Below are positions 35,747-44,286 of a stretch of 64,000 nucleotides of DNA, in pieces. Numbering within the stretch: the first letter of the stretch is position 1; each line of letters begins with the position of its first letter. The DNA comes from Acidobacteriota bacterium (lineage in GTDB: Bacteria > Acidobacteriota > Terriglobia > Bryobacterales > Bryobacteraceae), in the NCBI GenBank assembly GCA_026393985.1, contig JAPKZB010000085.1, positions 1 to 64,000 of the forward strand, in the 5' to 3' direction. The translations under genes were made by a program, and so were the position numbers. Under the pieces are notes generated by a model. It was given only the letters and a program-made list of their open reading frames with translations, made no database searches and was not told the DNA's origin.

Positions 35747-35822
35747 GGGCCCTTAGCACAACGGTTAGTGCAGCGGACTCATAATCCGTTGGTTGTTGGT
35801 TCGAATCCAACAGGGCCCACCA
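35747..35822 (+). tRNA. tRNA-Ile2 (anticodon CAU)
   Basis: The sequence folds as a full cloverleaf with acceptor stem GGGCCCT/AGGGCCC, D-arm GCAC/GTGC, anticodon loop CTCATAA with CAT at 35780-35782, T-arm TGTTG with loop TTCGAAT, and an encoded CCA at 35820-35822. A CAU anticodon could be Met, but the acceptor and anticodon-stem sequence resemble bacterial tRNA-Ile2, in which C34 is converted to lysidine to read AUA codons. It ends 6 bases before the next gene's ATG. Confidence 0.92.
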
Positions 35823-35828
35823 GGTTTT

Positions 35829-38330
35829 ATGCGATGGCTCGTGCTGCTGTTGGCCGGTACGGCGTGGGGGGCGGATCCCGCCTCCGTGTTACGGGACCGG
35901 TGCCTGAAATGTCATGGGGGCGAAAAGGTTTCGGCAGGCTTCGACCTGACGAAAGCGGCCTCGTCGCGCGTGATGGCTCGCGTCGAAAGCGGGGAAATGC
36001 CGCTCGGCGGGCCCCGCCTTTCGCCCGAAGAGGTGGCGGCCGTGAAGGCGTGGGTCGAAGCCGGCGCCAAGCCCTTGGCCGCGCCGGCGCGGAAACCCTT
36101 TTGGGCGTTCCGGCCGGTGGGGAAGCCGCCGGTACCGGCGGGCACGGGCGCCAAAACGCCCATCGACGCCTTTCTGCTCGCCAAGCTGCAGGCCAAGGGT
36201 TTGGGCTTTGCGCCGCGCGCCGACGACCGGACGCTGCTGCGGCGGCTGGCGTTTGACCTGACCGGCCTGCCGCCGGGCGAGAGCCTGCCTTATGAAAGGG
36301 CCGTGGAGGCGTACCTGGCTTCGCCGCGCTACGGCGAGCGGTGGGGACGGCACTGGCTCGACGTCGTCCGCTTCGGCGAAACCGACGGAGGCGAACACAA
36401 CTTCGAGCGGGCGCTGGCCTGGCCCTACCGCGACTACGTGATTGAGTCCCTGAACGCCGACAAGCCGTATCCGCAGTTCCTGCGCGAACAGATCGCCGGC
36501 GACCTGCTCGCCCCGCAGGATCCGAAAATCGTCCGCGCCACGGGCTTCCTTACCGCCGGCCCATGGGACTCCGTCTCGGCCGAACTCAACAAAGACGCCG
36601 CCATGAAGGCCACCGCGCGAATGGACGAGCTCGACGATATCGTCACCACGACCATGCACACCTTCCAGGCCATGACGGCCAACTGCGCCCGCTGCCACGA
36701 CCACAAGTTCGACCCCATCCCGACGCGCGACTATTACAAACTCACCGCTGTTTTTCAAACCGTGGGCTTCGGCACCCGGGAGGTGGTGACGCCGGAAGCC
36801 AAGGCCGCCTACGAGCGGGCCACCACGCCGCTGCGGGCGCAGTTGAAGACTGTCGAACAGAAGATCGCCGACGCCGAAGACCCCATGCGGGCGGCCTACC
36901 TGCGCCAGGCCATCCGCGAGTTCCATGCCGCACGCCGCGGCGAGGCCCGGCGCATGCCGCTCAACCCGGTCTTCAACGTCAATCGGATCCGCGAGGCGGG
37001 GGAACTGCGGCTGGTCATCACCGGCCACGATGGGCCGGTGGCCCGGCTCGACTGGCTCACCGTGGGCGGACGGCGCATCGAAAACTGGCAGGCCGACCGC
37101 AAGGCGACGCCGGATGATCCGGTCTTCCTGCCCCTTGGCGAGGTGGCCGCGCCGGGCGAAATGGCCTGGGCGTGCGATGAGAAGCTGGCGCGCCGCCCGG
37201 GCGGCATTACCGTCTACCGCGTCGAGGCGCGGCGGGGCGACCAATGGGTGGAGGTGGCCAGTTCGCTCGACCATATTCGCAGCGTGGAAGTGAGCCTGCC
37301 CGCGGCGCCCGACCCGGGACTGGTGCCGGAACTGAAGCGGGAGCGCGACCGGCTGAAGGCGGAGATCGCCAAAATCCCCGCGCCCGAAAAACTCTACGCC
37401 GCCATGCCGCACAAGCCCGAACAGGCCTACGTTCTCGAGCGCGGCAGCATCACGCGCAAGGGCGCGCCTGTAGACCCCGGGGCGCTCTCGGTGCTCCCGG
37501 CCGCCTTCGCCACGGAGAAAGACCGCCGCCTGGCGCTGGCCGATTGGATGACCTATCCGGCCAATCCCTTGACGGCGCGCGTGATTGTCAACCGCGTCTG
37601 GTACTTCCATTTCGGCAACGGCATGGTGAACACCCCGAGCGACTTCGGCCTGATGGGCGACCGCCCCTCGCACCCCGAACTGCTCGATTGGCTCGCGGCT
37701 TCGTTTGTCGAAAACGGCTGGAGCCTGAAGTGGCTGCACCGGCAGATCCTGCTTACCGAGGCCTATCAGCAGTCGGCGGCGCACAACCCCAAGGCCTTCG
37801 CCATCGACGCGGGCAACCGCCTGCTGTGGCACATGCCGCTCAAGCGGATGGACGCGGAAACGCTGCGGGACTCGATGCTGGCCGCGGCGGGCACGCTGGA
37901 TTTGACCATAGGCGGCCCGAGCTTTCGGCTGCACCGGATGCAGTCGGGCGGCTCGTATATCTTCAAGGCGGTCGACAACCCGGGGCCGGAGACGTGGCGG
38001 CGCAGCGTCTACCGCTTCAACGTGCGGGGCGGCGACCGGCTGATGATGGACAACTTCGACTGCCCGGACCCGTCGGTGGCGACGCCGCAGCGGAGCTCCT
38101 CGAACACGGCGCTACAGGCGCTCACGCTGCTCAACGACGATTTTGTCTGGGAGCAGGCGCAGAAGCTGGCGGCGCGCGCCGGGAGCGTGGGTCGGGCCTA
38201 TCAACTGGTGCTGGGCCGGCCGGCCACGGAAAAAGAGCTGGCCCTGGGCGACCGGTACGCCGCCCAGCATTCGTTGGCTTTGTTTTGTCGCGTGCTCCTG
38301 AATACGAACGAATTTCTCTACATCCCATGA
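35829..38330 (+). CDS. PSD1-type cytochrome/DUF1549/DUF1553 protein, module 3
   Basis: The start ATG 35829 opens a signal peptide (MRWLVLLLAGTAWGAD), giving 833 residues. A short cytochrome domain follows with heme motif CLKCHGG and the MPLGG/RLSPEE region. DUF1549 has YGERWGRHWLDVVRFGETDG and the internal CARCHDHKFDPIP. A middle region (residues 370-520) contains a beta-domain (LRLVITGHDGPVARLDWL). DUF1553 then ends the protein: RVIVNRVWYFHFGNGMV, NDDFVWEQAQKL. It overlaps the DUF1501 start by 4 bases. AGG just after the tRNA CCA may serve as ribosome-binding site. Confidence 0.92.
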   Translation: MRWLVLLLAGTAWGADPASVLRDRCLKCHGGEKVSAGFDLTKAASSRVMARVESGEMPLGGPRLSPEEVAAVKAWVEAGAKPLAAPARKPFWAFRPVGKPPVPAGTGAKTPIDAFLLAKLQAKGLGFAPRADDRTLLRRLAFDLTGLPPGESLPYERAVEAYLASPRYGERWGRHWLDVVRFGETDGGEHNFERALAWPYRDYVIESLNADKPYPQFLREQIAGDLLAPQDPKIVRATGFLTAGPWDSVSAELNKDAAMKATARMDELDDIVTTTMHTFQAMTANCARCHDHKFDPIPTRDYYKLTAVFQTVGFGTREVVTPEAKAAYERATTPLRAQLKTVEQKIADAEDPMRAAYLRQAIREFHAARRGEARRMPLNPVFNVNRIREAGELRLVITGHDGPVARLDWLTVGGRRIENWQADRKATPDDPVFLPLGEVAAPGEMAWACDEKLARRPGGITVYRVEARRGDQWVEVASSLDHIRSVEVSLPAAPDPGLVPELKRERDRLKAEIAKIPAPEKLYAAMPHKPEQAYVLERGSITRKGAPVDPGALSVLPAAFATEKDRRLALADWMTYPANPLTARVIVNRVWYFHFGNGMVNTPSDFGLMGDRPSHPELLDWLAASFVENGWSLKWLHRQILLTEAYQQSAAHNPKAFAIDAGNRLLWHMPLKRMDAETLRDSMLAAAGTLDLTIGGPSFRLHRMQSGGSYIFKAVDNPGPETWRRSVYRFNVRGGDRLMMDNFDCPDPSVATPQRSSSNTALQALTLLNDDFVWEQAQKLAARAGSVGRAYQLVLGRPATEKELALGDRYAAQHSLALFCRVLLNTNEFLYIP

Positions 38331-39697
38331 CGAGACGAGAACTACTCTGGAACGCGGGCGGCGGCGCCGCGGGACTGGCGCTGGCGCAACTGCTGCAGGG
38401 CAAAGGCACCCATTTCCCGGCCAAGGCCAAGCGGCTGATCATGATCTTCCTGCCCGGTGGGCTGAGCGCCGTCGATACTTACGACTATAAGCCGGAGCTC
38501 GTCAAACACCACGGCAAGGAGACGCAGGGCGCCAACACGATCACCCCGTTTTTCGGCAAGCGCGGAACGGTGATGCAGTCGCCGTGGAAGTTCGCCCGGC
38601 ACGGACAGAGCGGCAAGTGGGTGAGCGAGCTGCTGCCCCATCTGGCCACCTGCGTCGACGACACGACGTTCGTCCATTCGATGGTCACCCGTTCGAACGC
38701 CCACGGCCCGGCGCTGTTCCAGATGTCGACGGGGTTCATCTTCCAGGGCTTCCCCTCGATTGGTTCGTGGATCAGCTACGGCCTCGGCAGCGAGAACGAG
38801 AACCTGCCGTCGTTTGTCGTGCTGCCGGACCGGCGCGGACTGCCGCCGTGCGGCGTCGCCAACTGGGGCAACGGCTTTTTGCCGGCTGTGCACCAGGGGG
38901 TGGCCTTCGGCACGCAGGAGCAGCCGATTGCCAATCTGCGTCCGCCGGCGGCGGTGAACGCCAAGGCGCAGGCCGCCAGCTACGATCTGCTGAGCCAGTT
39001 GAACGAAGCCCATGCGGAGGCGAACCCGGGCGAGGACGCACTCGTGTCGCGCATCCGCGCTTACGAACTGGCGGCGAAGATGCAGTTGGCGGCCCCGGAG
39101 GTGACCGATATCGGCGGCGAGACGGAAGCCACGCGCAAGGCCTACGGCCTGGACGACCCGGAGATGCGGGACTACGCCTACAACTGCCTGCTGGCCCGGC
39201 GGCTGATGGAGCGCGGGGTGCGGGTGATCCAGATGTACAATGGCGGGCACTTCGGGGCGCCCCGGGTGAACTGGGACGCGCATGAGGACCTGATCACCAA
39301 CCACGGCAAGAACGCGCGTATTCTCGACCAGCCCACCGCGGCGCTGCTTAAGGACCTGAAGCAGCGCGGCATGCTCGACGATACGCTCGTCGTCTTCACC
39401 ACCGAGTTCGGCCGCTTGCCGATCTCGGAGGGCCTCGGCGAGGGCGGGCGCGACCACAACCCCGAAGGCTTCACGTCGTGGATGGTGGGGCCGGGCTTGA
39501 AGAAGGGCTTCAGCTACGGGTCAACGGATGAGCTGGGCTACAAGGCGGCCGAGAACCCGGTGACGCTCTACGATTTCCACGCGACGATTCTCCACCTGAT
39601 GGGGCTCGACCACACGCGGCTGAGCTGGTACCACAACGGCCTGCAGCGCCGGTTGACTGACGTGCACGGGCACGTAATCAAGCCGCTTTTCGCTTAG
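38327..39697 (+). CDS. DUF1501 protein, module 3
   Basis: The ATG overlaps the PSD1 stop, giving 456 residues. DUF1501 features are KAKRLIMIFLPGGLSAVDTY, IGSWISYGLGSENENLPSFV, LLARRLMERGVRVIQMY, LVVFTTEFGRLPISEG and GGRDHNPEGFTSWMVGPG. The N-terminal MTRRELLWNAGGGAAGLALA is a Tat-like signal. The 3' end overlaps the convergent TerC gene by 20 bases, so the two transcripts would be complementary at their ends. Confidence 0.92.
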   Translation: MTRRELLWNAGGGAAGLALAQLLQGKGTHFPAKAKRLIMIFLPGGLSAVDTYDYKPELVKHHGKETQGANTITPFFGKRGTVMQSPWKFARHGQSGKWVSELLPHLATCVDDTTFVHSMVTRSNAHGPALFQMSTGFIFQGFPSIGSWISYGLGSENENLPSFVVLPDRRGLPPCGVANWGNGFLPAVHQGVAFGTQEQPIANLRPPAAVNAKAQAASYDLLSQLNEAHAEANPGEDALVSRIRAYELAAKMQLAAPEVTDIGGETEATRKAYGLDDPEMRDYAYNCLLARRLMERGVRVIQMYNGGHFGAPRVNWDAHEDLITNHGKNARILDQPTAALLKDLKQRGMLDDTLVVFTTEFGRLPISEGLGEGGRDHNPEGFTSWMVGPGLKKGFSYGSTDELGYKAAENPVTLYDFHATILHLMGLDHTRLSWYHNGLQRRLTDVHGHVIKPLFA

Positions 39698-40349
39698 ACA
39701 GGAACCAGCCGGCGCCTACCACAAGCAGCGCGCCGGCAATCTGAATCGCGATATCGACGGCTAGCGGCGGGTGGAACGAGGAGCGGACGACCGGGTCGGT
39801 GAGAATCATCTCGGCACCGACGCGGCCGAGGATGGCGGCGCCGATCCAGACGATCACCGGGTACTTGTCCATGATGGTGGACAGGATCTTGGACGTGAAG
39901 ACGACGAAGGGGATCGACAGACCCAGGCCGAAGATCAGCAGCGGCAGGCTCCCCTTGGAGGTGCCGGCCACGGCCAGAATATTGTCGACCGACATGGTGA
40001 TGTCGGCGACGAGGATATACCAGATGGCGGACATGAGCGTCGTCGCCTGCGGCCCGCCGGCGTTGTGATCAGCGGCGTCGGTGAGCAGCTTGATGGCGAT
40101 CCAGAAAATCGCGAGGCCGCCGACGAGCTTCAGCCACGAGACCTGCAGGAGTTGGGCGGCGAAGAACGTGAGGCCGATACGGAGCACAACGGCAACGCCC
40201 GCGCCGATCAGGATGCCGAGCTTCTTTTCGCGATCGGGCAGCGACTTAACGGCGAGCGCAATTATGACCGCATTGTCCCCGGCCAGGAGCAGGTCGATCA
40301 GGACAATGGCGAAGATGTCGGCAAGGAGTTGGAGAGACAGTTCCGGCAT
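39678..40349 (-). CDS. TerC family membrane protein
   Basis: The start at ATG 40349 (MPELSLQLLADIFAIVLIDL) is preferred over the upstream GTG at 40376; the product has 223 residues. TerC signatures are LLAGDNAVIIALAVKSLP near the N-terminus and the matching second-half motif ADITMSVDNILAVAGTSKG. About seven membrane helices are visible. TerC proteins are linked to tellurite resistance, manganese export and metallation of secreted proteins; the exact role here is unknown. Confidence 0.9.
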   Translation of the reverse strand: MPELSLQLLADIFAIVLIDLLLAGDNAVIIALAVKSLPDREKKLGILIGAGVAVVLRIGLTFFAAQLLQVSWLKLVGGLAIFWIAIKLLTDAADHNAGGPQATTLMSAIWYILVADITMSVDNILAVAGTSKGSLPLLIFGLGLSIPFVVFTSKILSTIMDKYPVIVWIGAAILGRVGAEMILTDPVVRSSFHPPLAVDIAIQIAGALLVVGAGWFLSKRKAA

Positions 40350-40413
40350 GCAGGGCTGGTGTCCTGAAGATAGCACGACCAGCGCCCATTTCTGCGCATC
40401 TGTCCAGGTAAGT

Positions 40414-41253
40414 ATGGCTCCAATCTGGATGAAGCGCTGGTTGCTGGCGGCCGGAATCTACAACATCAGCTGGGGATTGTTCGTGGGTCTCTGGCCCCAT
40501 CTGATGTTCGACTGGGCCGGCATGGAGCGGCCGAACTACCCCGAGTTGTGGCAGTGTATCGCCATGATTGTCGGGGTATACGGCGTCGGCTATGCGCTGG
40601 CCGCGCTTGACCCGTACCGGCACTGGCCGATTGTGCTGGTGGGGTTTCTGGGAAAACTGTTCGGGCCCATCGGGTTCGTACAGGCGGCCGTGGCAGGGCG
40701 CTTCTCCTGGTGGTTTGGGGTGAACAACATCACCAACGATCTGATCTGGCTGATTCCGTTCGGCCTCATTTTGCGGGGTGCGTGGCAGGATCGCGGACCG
40801 GTGGGCGAAGCGGGGCCGTTTCTCGCCCGGCATCGCGACGCGCTCGTCGTGTTTCTCCGGCACGCGGGCTGCACTTTCTGCCGGGAGGCGCTGGCGGACA
40901 TCGCGCGGCAGCGGCGGCAAATTGAGGCTGATGGCACGAAGATCGTCCTCGTGCACATGGGCGCGGGAGACGAGTTCTTCGCCCGGTACGGTTTGGCGGA
41001 CGTCGAGCGGGTGCACGATCCGGAGCGGGCGCTCTACAAAGCGTTTGGGCTGCAGCGGGGGAACGTGTGGCAACTGCTGGGTCCGGCGGTCTGGCGGCGC
41101 GGCTTTCTCGCCTGGCGGCAGCACGGCGTAGGGTTTCTCGAAGGCGATGGGTTTCAGATGCCGGGAGCGTTTCTGGTGCGGGGCGGGCGGATTGTGAAAG
41201 AGTACCGCCACGCGACGGCCGGCGACCGGCCGGACTATTGCCAGCTAACCTAG
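40414..41253 (+). CDS. Membrane domain fused to a SelL-like thioredoxin-fold domain
   Basis: This 279-residue protein starts at ATG 40414 with AGG upstream. The first 115 residues hold about four membrane helices (LLAAGIYNISWGLFVGLWPH, then CIAMIVGVYGVGYALAALD). The second half is a peroxiredoxin/thioredoxin-like domain of the SelL-related kind: VVFLRHAGCTFCREALADIA contains CxxC, then VRGGRIVKEYRHATA. The cytoplasmic CxxC would be tethered to the membrane. I have not seen this fusion described. It starts the run that leads into hemD and the Fo genes. Confidence 0.82.
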   Translation: MAPIWMKRWLLAAGIYNISWGLFVGLWPHLMFDWAGMERPNYPELWQCIAMIVGVYGVGYALAALDPYRHWPIVLVGFLGKLFGPIGFVQAAVAGRFSWWFGVNNITNDLIWLIPFGLILRGAWQDRGPVGEAGPFLARHRDALVVFLRHAGCTFCREALADIARQRRQIEADGTKIVLVHMGAGDEFFARYGLADVERVHDPERALYKAFGLQRGNVWQLLGPAVWRRGFLAWRQHGVGFLEGDGFQMPGAFLVRGGRIVKEYRHATAGDRPDYCQLT

Positions 41254-41257
41254 AGAC

Positions 41258-42070
41258 ATGGGTTTTGACGGATTGCGGGTGCTGGCGCTTGAGTCGCGCC
41301 GGGCGACCGAGATGGCGGTGCTGGTGGAGAAGAACGGGGGCGTGGCGACGGTGGCGCCGTCGATGCGCGAGGTGCCGATGGAAGACAACCCCGCGGCTTT
41401 TGCATTCTTTGACCGGCTGCGGGCCGGCGAGTTCGATCTCGTCATTCTGCTGACGGGCGTAGGGGCGCGGGCGCTCGATAAGGTGCTGGCGACGCGCTGG
41501 CCGGAAGGAGCCTTGGCCTCGGAGCTGCGGAAGCGGCCCGTGGTGGCGCGGGGGCCGAAGCCGATGGCCGTGCTGCGCGAGTGGAACGTGCCCGCGGCGG
41601 CCATGGCCCCGGAGCCGAACACCTGGCGGGAGCTGATGCAGGTGATGCGCGGGCGCACCGAACGGCGCATTGCCGTGCAGGAGTATGGCAAGTCGAATCT
41701 GGCTTTGCTGGCCGCGTTGCGCGAGACCGGGGCGGAGGTGACGCCGGTGCCGGTCTACCAATGGGCGCTGCCGGAGGACACGGCGCCACTGCGGGCGGCG
41801 GCGCGGGGGATTGCGGCCGGAGCGTTCGACGTGGTGCTGCTGACGACCTCGATTCAGGTGACGCATCTGCTGCAGGTGGCGGCCGAGGAGGGGGTCGATG
41901 TGCTGCCCGCGCTGCGGCGGATGGTGATCGGCTCGATCGGGCCCACGACATCGGAGGCGCTTGACGAGATAGGATTAAAGGCCGATATGGAACCGTCGCA
42001 TCCGAAGATGGGCATTCTGGTGAAAGAGGCCGGGGAGCAGGCGGCGGGGATCTTGGAGGCGAAACAATGA
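41258..42070 (+). CDS. hemD: Uroporphyrinogen-III synthase
   Basis: This 270-residue protein has the HemD pattern: LRVLALESRRATEMAVLVEK, FDLVILLTGVGARALDKVL, VPVYQWALPEDTAPLRAA, VVLLTTSIQVTHLLQVA and VIGSIGPTTSEALDEIGLKA. The enzyme closes hydroxymethylbilane to uroporphyrinogen III in heme synthesis. The family is sequence-divergent, but spacing and motifs fit. Its stop overlaps the start of the hydroxy-acid oxidase gene. Its neighbour downstream is a heme-rich cytochrome, which fits a heme supply role. Confidence 0.85.
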   Translation: MGFDGLRVLALESRRATEMAVLVEKNGGVATVAPSMREVPMEDNPAAFAFFDRLRAGEFDLVILLTGVGARALDKVLATRWPEGALASELRKRPVVARGPKPMAVLREWNVPAAAMAPEPNTWRELMQVMRGRTERRIAVQEYGKSNLALLAALRETGAEVTPVPVYQWALPEDTAPLRAAARGIAAGAFDVVLLTTSIQVTHLLQVAAEEGVDVLPALRRMVIGSIGPTTSEALDEIGLKADMEPSHPKMGILVKEAGEQAAGILEAKQ

Positions 42071-43209
42071 ATCGGCGCGAATTGGTGCGGAACCTGGTGG
42101 GCTTGGCGGCGGGATCGCCGCTGTTGCCGGCCGAGGTGCCTGATGAGTTGATGGGCCCGGTGAATGTGCACGAGTTTGAGGAAGTGGCCAAGCGGAAGAT
42201 GCACAAGCTGGCTTATGACTTTATCGCCGGCGGGGTCGAGGACGAGTACACGCTGCGGGCTAACCGGGAGGCGTACGGGAAGTTTGCGCTGCGCCCGCGG
42301 GTGATGACCGACGTCTCGAACGTCTCGCTCGCAGTGGACCTGCTCGGCATGAAGCTGGCGAGCCCGATTCTGATCGCGCCGACCGGAGGCAAGAACCTGG
42401 TGATCGAAAGCGCCGATGAGAAGGTGGCGGCGGCGGCGCTCGCCTCGAAGACGCTGATCTGCTCGGCGACCGGCGTGCAGAAGATCCTCGAGAAAGGGGA
42501 GCCGCTGCTGTGGTGGAGCAACACGATCGGTGCGGCGACCAAGGCGCAGGCCCGGAGCTATGCGCGGCGGATTGAGGACGGCGGGGGCCGGGCGATTACG
42601 CTCACCGTCGACAACCAGTATCAGTCGAACCGCGACCGCAACAACCGCAACCGCTTCGACTACGGCTACATGCAGACCGGGGTGCCGAAGGACGGCGAAC
42701 CGAAGCCGGCGCCGAAGTCGCCGGCGCTGCCCGCGATGTGGCAGCCGCACACGCCGCAGATGACCTGGGAGCAGATCTCCTGGTTGAAGGAAGGGGCGAA
42801 GATTCCGGTGATTGTGAAGGGGATCATCCATCCGGAGGACGCCGCGCTGGCGGTGAAGCACGGGGCGGATGCCATTGTCGTCTCCAACCACGGCGGCCGG
42901 CAGCTCGATGGCGTCATGGGCACGCTCGAGGCGCTGCCTGACTGCGTGGACGCCGTCGGAGGAAAAGTGCCCGTGCTGATGGACGGCGGGTTGCGCCGCG
43001 GCACCGACATTCTGAAGGCGATGGCGCTGGGCGCCAAGGCGGTGCTGGTGGGCCGGGCGCCGTTGTGGGGTCTGGGCGCCTTCGGGCAGCCGGGCGTCGA
43101 ACGGGTGCTGTGGATGTTGAACGCGGAGTTGAAGCTGGCGATGGCGCTGGCCGGCATGGCCAAACCGAGCGACATTACGCGGACCCTGGTGACGAGGAAG
43201 CTTGGATGA
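42067..43209 (+). CDS. FMN-dependent alpha-hydroxy-acid oxidase/dehydrogenase
   Basis: This 380-residue TIM-barrel flavoprotein belongs to the glycolate oxidase/L-lactate dehydrogenase family. The visible active-site pieces are YDFIAGGVEDEYTLRANREA near the N-terminus, SPILIAPTGGKNL, the FMN/substrate motif VKGIIHPEDA, and catalytic His in SNHGGRQLDG. Then come PVLMDGGLRRGTDILKAMAL and VLVGRAPLWG. The start NRRELVRNLVGLAAG is Tat-like, so it may be exported or membrane-attached. Electrons could pass to the hexaheme cytochrome encoded next, but this is inference. Confidence 0.9.
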   Translation: MNRRELVRNLVGLAAGSPLLPAEVPDELMGPVNVHEFEEVAKRKMHKLAYDFIAGGVEDEYTLRANREAYGKFALRPRVMTDVSNVSLAVDLLGMKLASPILIAPTGGKNLVIESADEKVAAAALASKTLICSATGVQKILEKGEPLLWWSNTIGAATKAQARSYARRIEDGGGRAITLTVDNQYQSNRDRNNRNRFDYGYMQTGVPKDGEPKPAPKSPALPAMWQPHTPQMTWEQISWLKEGAKIPVIVKGIIHPEDAALAVKHGADAIVVSNHGGRQLDGVMGTLEALPDCVDAVGGKVPVLMDGGLRRGTDILKAMALGAKAVLVGRAPLWGLGAFGQPGVERVLWMLNAELKLAMALAGMAKPSDITRTLVTRKLG

Positions 43210-43712
43210 GCCGGCTGCTGTGGCTGCTTCTGCTGCCGGCGTTGGGTTCGTTTCGCAGTGAAGCGCAACAGGACTGCGCGCCGTGCCACAACGAGCAGAT
43301 CGCCGACTTCAGCAAGCATCGGCATAACTCGCGCGCGGGACTGCAGTGCGGCGTCTGCCACGGGCCGAGCGAGAAGCATCGCAAGAGCAACGGCGAGGCG
43401 CCGCCCGAGCGCGTGGCCGCGCCCGACGAGGTGGCGGGCATGTGCGGCAACTGCCATCAGCTTGAAAAGAACCAGTACATGCAGAGCAAGCATCATGTGG
43501 CGGTTGTCCAGCGGACGGCGAAATCGGCCAACTGCAGCACCTGCCATGGGCACCACGATATGAAGGAGTGGACGGCGACGCAGGCGGGCTGCACGCGGTG
43601 CCACACCGCAACCCCGGCGGCGTGCAAACAGCCTCCGGTGAGCGCGGGCACGGCGAAGGTGACCTGCATGAACTGCCATGCGCGGCATACGCTGGCGGTG
43701 TCGTCGCGGTGA
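43206..43712 (+). CDS. Periplasmic hexaheme c-type cytochrome
   Basis: This 168-residue protein has a signal peptide (SRLLWLLLLPALGSFRSEAQ) and six CxxCH motifs: CAPCH, CGVCH, CGNCH, CSTCH, CTRCH and CMNCH. Histidine-rich stretches such as KHRHNSRAG and GHHDMKEW may supply distal ligands for bis-His hemes, as in NrfB/MtrA-like and c3-type cytochromes. Start and stop both overlap neighbouring genes by 4 bases. It probably carries electrons in the periplasm for a respiratory step. Confidence 0.9.
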   Translation: MSRLLWLLLLPALGSFRSEAQQDCAPCHNEQIADFSKHRHNSRAGLQCGVCHGPSEKHRKSNGEAPPERVAAPDEVAGMCGNCHQLEKNQYMQSKHHVAVVQRTAKSANCSTCHGHHDMKEWTATQAGCTRCHTATPAACKQPPVSAGTAKVTCMNCHARHTLAVSSR

Positions 43713-43936
43713 AGCGGGAGCGGAGCGTTGGCCGGATGATTTCGGACGCCATGCACCTGGCGCTGATTCTGCCGGTGGCTGTGGTGGTGGGCTACGGGAT
43801 CGGCGCGGCGCTCGACCATGTGTTCGGGACGAAGTTTTGGGGCGTGTTCTGGCTGATCGTCGGGGTGATTGCGGGGATGCGCGATCTGATCCGGAAGCTG
43901 AACAAAGAGTTTGACCGGGATAAGGACGTCCGGTGA
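43709..43936 (+). CDS. atpZ: AtpZ-type ATP synthase accessory subunit
   Basis: This 75-residue protein, started by GTG overlapping the cytochrome stop, has two membrane helices: MHLALILPVAVVVGYGIGAA and GVFWLIVGVIAGMRDLIRKL. The short GxG-containing hairpin matches the AtpZ/ATPase_gene1 family found at the head of Fo operons. AtpZ and AtpI aid c-ring assembly and may transport divalent ions. Its position directly before atpI and atpB supports the call. Confidence 0.8.
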   Translation: MKRERSVGRMISDAMHLALILPVAVVVGYGIGAALDHVFGTKFWGVFWLIVGVIAGMRDLIRKLNKEFDRDKDVR

Positions 43937-44286
43937 CCGACTACGCAGCGTTGGTGCGGCGGATGGAGTGGGGCATTGTCGGCTGGGGGGCCGTGTTTGC
44001 CGTGGCGGCAGGCGTGGGCTGGGGCGGGCTGGCGGCGCTGGGCGTAGCGAGCGGGGCCGCGGCGGCGTGGGCCAACTTCCGCTGGCTGGAACGCGCCTTT
44101 TCGCGGCCTACCCCGGCCCGCGCGGGCCTACTGGGCCTGCGTTTGGCAGCCTTGGCCGGGGTAGGCTATGTTATGCTCAAGATATTTGCGGTTACCCCGG
44201 TTACGTTTCTGATCGGCCTGCTGACGGCGGCCGCTGCGGCACTGGGAGAGGCCCTCTACCAACTGATTTATGCACGAATCTCATGA
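43933..44286 (+). CDS. atpI: ATP synthase subunit I
   Basis: This 117-residue hydrophobic protein starts at GTG overlapping atpZ. Four membrane helices are visible, including IVGWGAVFAVAAGVGWGGLA and RLAALAGVGYVMLKIFAV. It fits the ATP-synt_I family, whose members help assemble the c-ring. Its 3' end overlaps atpB by 17 bases. Confidence 0.78.
   Translation: MTDYAALVRRMEWGIVGWGAVFAVAAGVGWGGLAALGVASGAAAAWANFRWLERAFSRPTPARAGLLGLRLAALAGVGYVMLKIFAVTPVTFLIGLLTAAAAALGEALYQLIYARIS

Noticed and set aside
35889-37934. 681-codon open frame on the minus strand
   Set aside because: It is antisense to the PSD1 gene of module 3; no family signature and shadow-like composition.
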